A program made the position numbers and the translations under genes. Source: an uncultured Anaerotruncus sp. (GTDB lineage Bacteria; Bacillota; Clostridia; Oscillospirales; CAG-272). Taken from it: DNA of 32,712 bases. This document shows, in pieces, positions 31,559 through 32,712 of this stretch; the stretch's first letter is position 1, and the number at the start of each line of letters is the position of its first letter. The DNA lies in assembly GCA_905210995.1 (NCBI GenBank), contig CAJLZE010000017.1, positions 1 through 32,712 on the forward strand, in the 5' to 3' direction. The notes beneath the pieces were generated by a model that ran no database searches, was not told where the DNA came from, and worked only from the letters and a program-made list of their open reading frames with translations.

Positions 31559-32665
31559 ATGAAATTTTCCGTTGACATACCGGTAAAAATCATTTCGGGC
31601 AGGGGCTGCGTCGCCTCTCACCCGGAAGAACTGAAGCTCGGGCAGCACGCCGCCATAGTGTGCGGCAAGCGCAGCGCGGTCAAGTCGGGCGCGCTCGGCG
31701 ATGTCGTGCGCATGCTCGGTTCACTCGGCATCGGACGCGATATCCTTGACGGCGCACTGCCGAATCCCCCCCTCGCCGCCGCGGCCGCAATGGGGCAGCG
31801 CGCGGCAGCCCTCGGCGCCGATTTCGTTATAGGCATCGGCGGCGGCTCGGCAATGGACAGCGCAAAGGCGGTGGCTGCCTTTGCGGCAAATCCCACGGCA
31901 GCGCCCGAGGACCTTTTTACTCCCGGAAAGCTTACATCCCATCCCCTTCCCATCGTGCTCATACCCACAACTGCGGGCACAGGCAGCGAGGCTAACCCCT
32001 ACTCGGTGCTGACGCTTCCCGACGGACGTCACAAAAAGACATATTCCGGGCGCGGCGCATGGGCAAAGGTCGCGTTTCTCGACCCCGCCTACACCGAATC
32101 GGTAAGCCGCGACAGCACTATAAGCACCGCCCTTGACGCAATGGCTCACGCAATGGAGTCGTACCTCTCGCCGAAGTCCGACGCGCTCTCGCACATGCTG
32201 GCGCTCTACGCCGGGCGCGAGATCTGGGACGTCATATCCGAATATCCCGACACCTTCACCCCCGAGATGCGCGACCGCCTCTCGTATGCCGCCTGCGCCG
32301 CGGGAGCCGCGATAAGCATAACCGGCACGGGCTTTCCGCACCCGCTCGGCTACAGCATAACGCTGCTCGACGGCATACCGCACGGCAGAGCCTGCGCGGC
32401 GTTTTACGGCGACTACATAGAATACAACCGCAGGACCCCCGAGGGCGAAAGGCTGATCGATGAATTTGCAGCCGCCATAGGAGCAAAGCCTGCGCTGCTA
32501 GCCGAATACCTGCCCGCGCTCGCCGCGGTCGATCTGCACTTCACCGAGGAGGAGATCGCCGAGCGCGTCGAGCTCGTAAAGGGCGCAAAGAATTACGTCA
32601 ACAGCCCGTATGTCCTCTCCGACGAAGAAAAATACGAGATATACCGCCGCAAATTCGGGAAGTAA
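31559..32665 (+). CDS. Iron-containing alcohol dehydrogenase
   Basis: 368 residues of the group III Fe-ADH family, which oxidise or reduce alcohols and aldehydes with NAD(P). The N-terminal domain has the nucleotide motif GGGSAMD (94-100) and PTTAGTGSEA (136-145); the iron ligands are visible as Asp193, His197, His261 and His275 in DAMAHAME, GFPHPLGY and GIPHGRACA. The frame runs upstream to a GTG at 31499, but the ATG at 31559 is chosen because it follows an SD-like GGAAGGA and starts the conserved MKFSVDIPVK segment. A standalone unit, with no partner gene. Substrate not determinable; fermentative alcohol formation is a typical role. Confidence 0.94.
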   Translation: MKFSVDIPVKIISGRGCVASHPEELKLGQHAAIVCGKRSAVKSGALGDVVRMLGSLGIGRDILDGALPNPPLAAAAAMGQRAAALGADFVIGIGGGSAMDSAKAVAAFAANPTAAPEDLFTPGKLTSHPLPIVLIPTTAGTGSEANPYSVLTLPDGRHKKTYSGRGAWAKVAFLDPAYTESVSRDSTISTALDAMAHAMESYLSPKSDALSHMLALYAGREIWDVISEYPDTFTPEMRDRLSYAACAAGAAISITGTGFPHPLGYSITLLDGIPHGRACAAFYGDYIEYNRRTPEGERLIDEFAAAIGAKPALLAEYLPALAAVDLHFTEEEIAERVELVKGAKNYVNSPYVLSDEEKYEIYRRKFGK

Positions 32666-32712
32666 CACCGCGTATTTTTGTAAATATCATATTAAGCCCC
32701 GTATGCCGCGCA

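Noticed and set aside
1..32712. CRISPR arrays, tRNA, rRNA, insertion sequences, prophage genes
   Set aside because: No regular repeat-spacer pattern, no cloverleaf I could find by eye, no transposase or integrase motif; a tRNAscan-SE run would settle the tRNA point.

Overview
The window reads as chromosome of an anaerobic, endospore-forming Firmicute of the class Clostridia, with fairly high GC (upper 50s percent by eye). It is most likely a gut-type lineage of the Oscillospirales/Christensenellales kind. The evidence is sporulation genes (SpoVG, YabP, YabQ, a SpoVB-like flippase), the Firmicutes cluster flippase-MazG-RqcP-YabP-YabQ-DivIC, CdaA/CdaR, HemZ, an RseC-like protein, and a sugar-scavenging pair (GH4 glycosidase plus lipoprotein). 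Strong Shine-Dalgarno (SD) sites and TTGAAA-N17-TATAAT promoters fit the same picture. I see no rRNA, tRNA, CRISPR, transposase or prophage gene.

Layout, left to right. (1) 1-2209, minus: murC, then a methyltransferase that runs off the window. (2) 2484-2807, plus: spoVG, divergent from murC. (3) 2880-4419, minus: a lipid kinase and a YfcE-type phosphoesterase with a clear promoter. (4) 4739-5941, plus: three small proteins of unknown function, the last Cys-rich with a hydrophobic tail. (5) 5942-6710: a gene-free gap with a large symmetric AT-rich palindrome. (6) 6811-9738, minus: a GH4 glycosidase followed by an orphan solute-binding lipoprotein, behind a near-consensus promoter with a palindrome on its -10. 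(7) 9990-10736, plus: a YmfI-like reductase, convergent with ychF (10792-11886, minus). (8) 12353-16089, plus: response regulator, sensor kinase and HtrA protease, with a long leader and an intrinsic terminator between regulator and kinase. (9) 16141-31319, minus: a 15-kb co-directional run of 14 genes, cdaA-cdaR-COG2509-rseC-recJ-rsh-dtd-hemZ-flippase-mazG-rqcP-yabP-yabQ-divIC. (10) 31559-32665, plus: an iron-dependent alcohol dehydrogenase.

How the genes fit together. Run (9) places the makers of two nucleotide second messengers (c-di-AMP by CdaA, (p)ppGpp by Rsh) upstream of translation-quality genes (dtd, rqcP), house-cleaning genes (mazG, recJ) and spore-cortex and division genes. A near-perfect promoter in front of rqcP would start transcription almost on the start codon. 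The two-component/HtrA operon is a plausible envelope-stress circuit. murC, spoVG and the flippase connect wall synthesis with sporulation.

I did not find a clearly new multi-gene system. The least explained items are the three-gene cluster at 4739-5941, the non-coding gap with its palindrome, the hairpin between the SD and the start of murC, the leaderless-type rqcP promoter, and the terminator inside the two-component operon.
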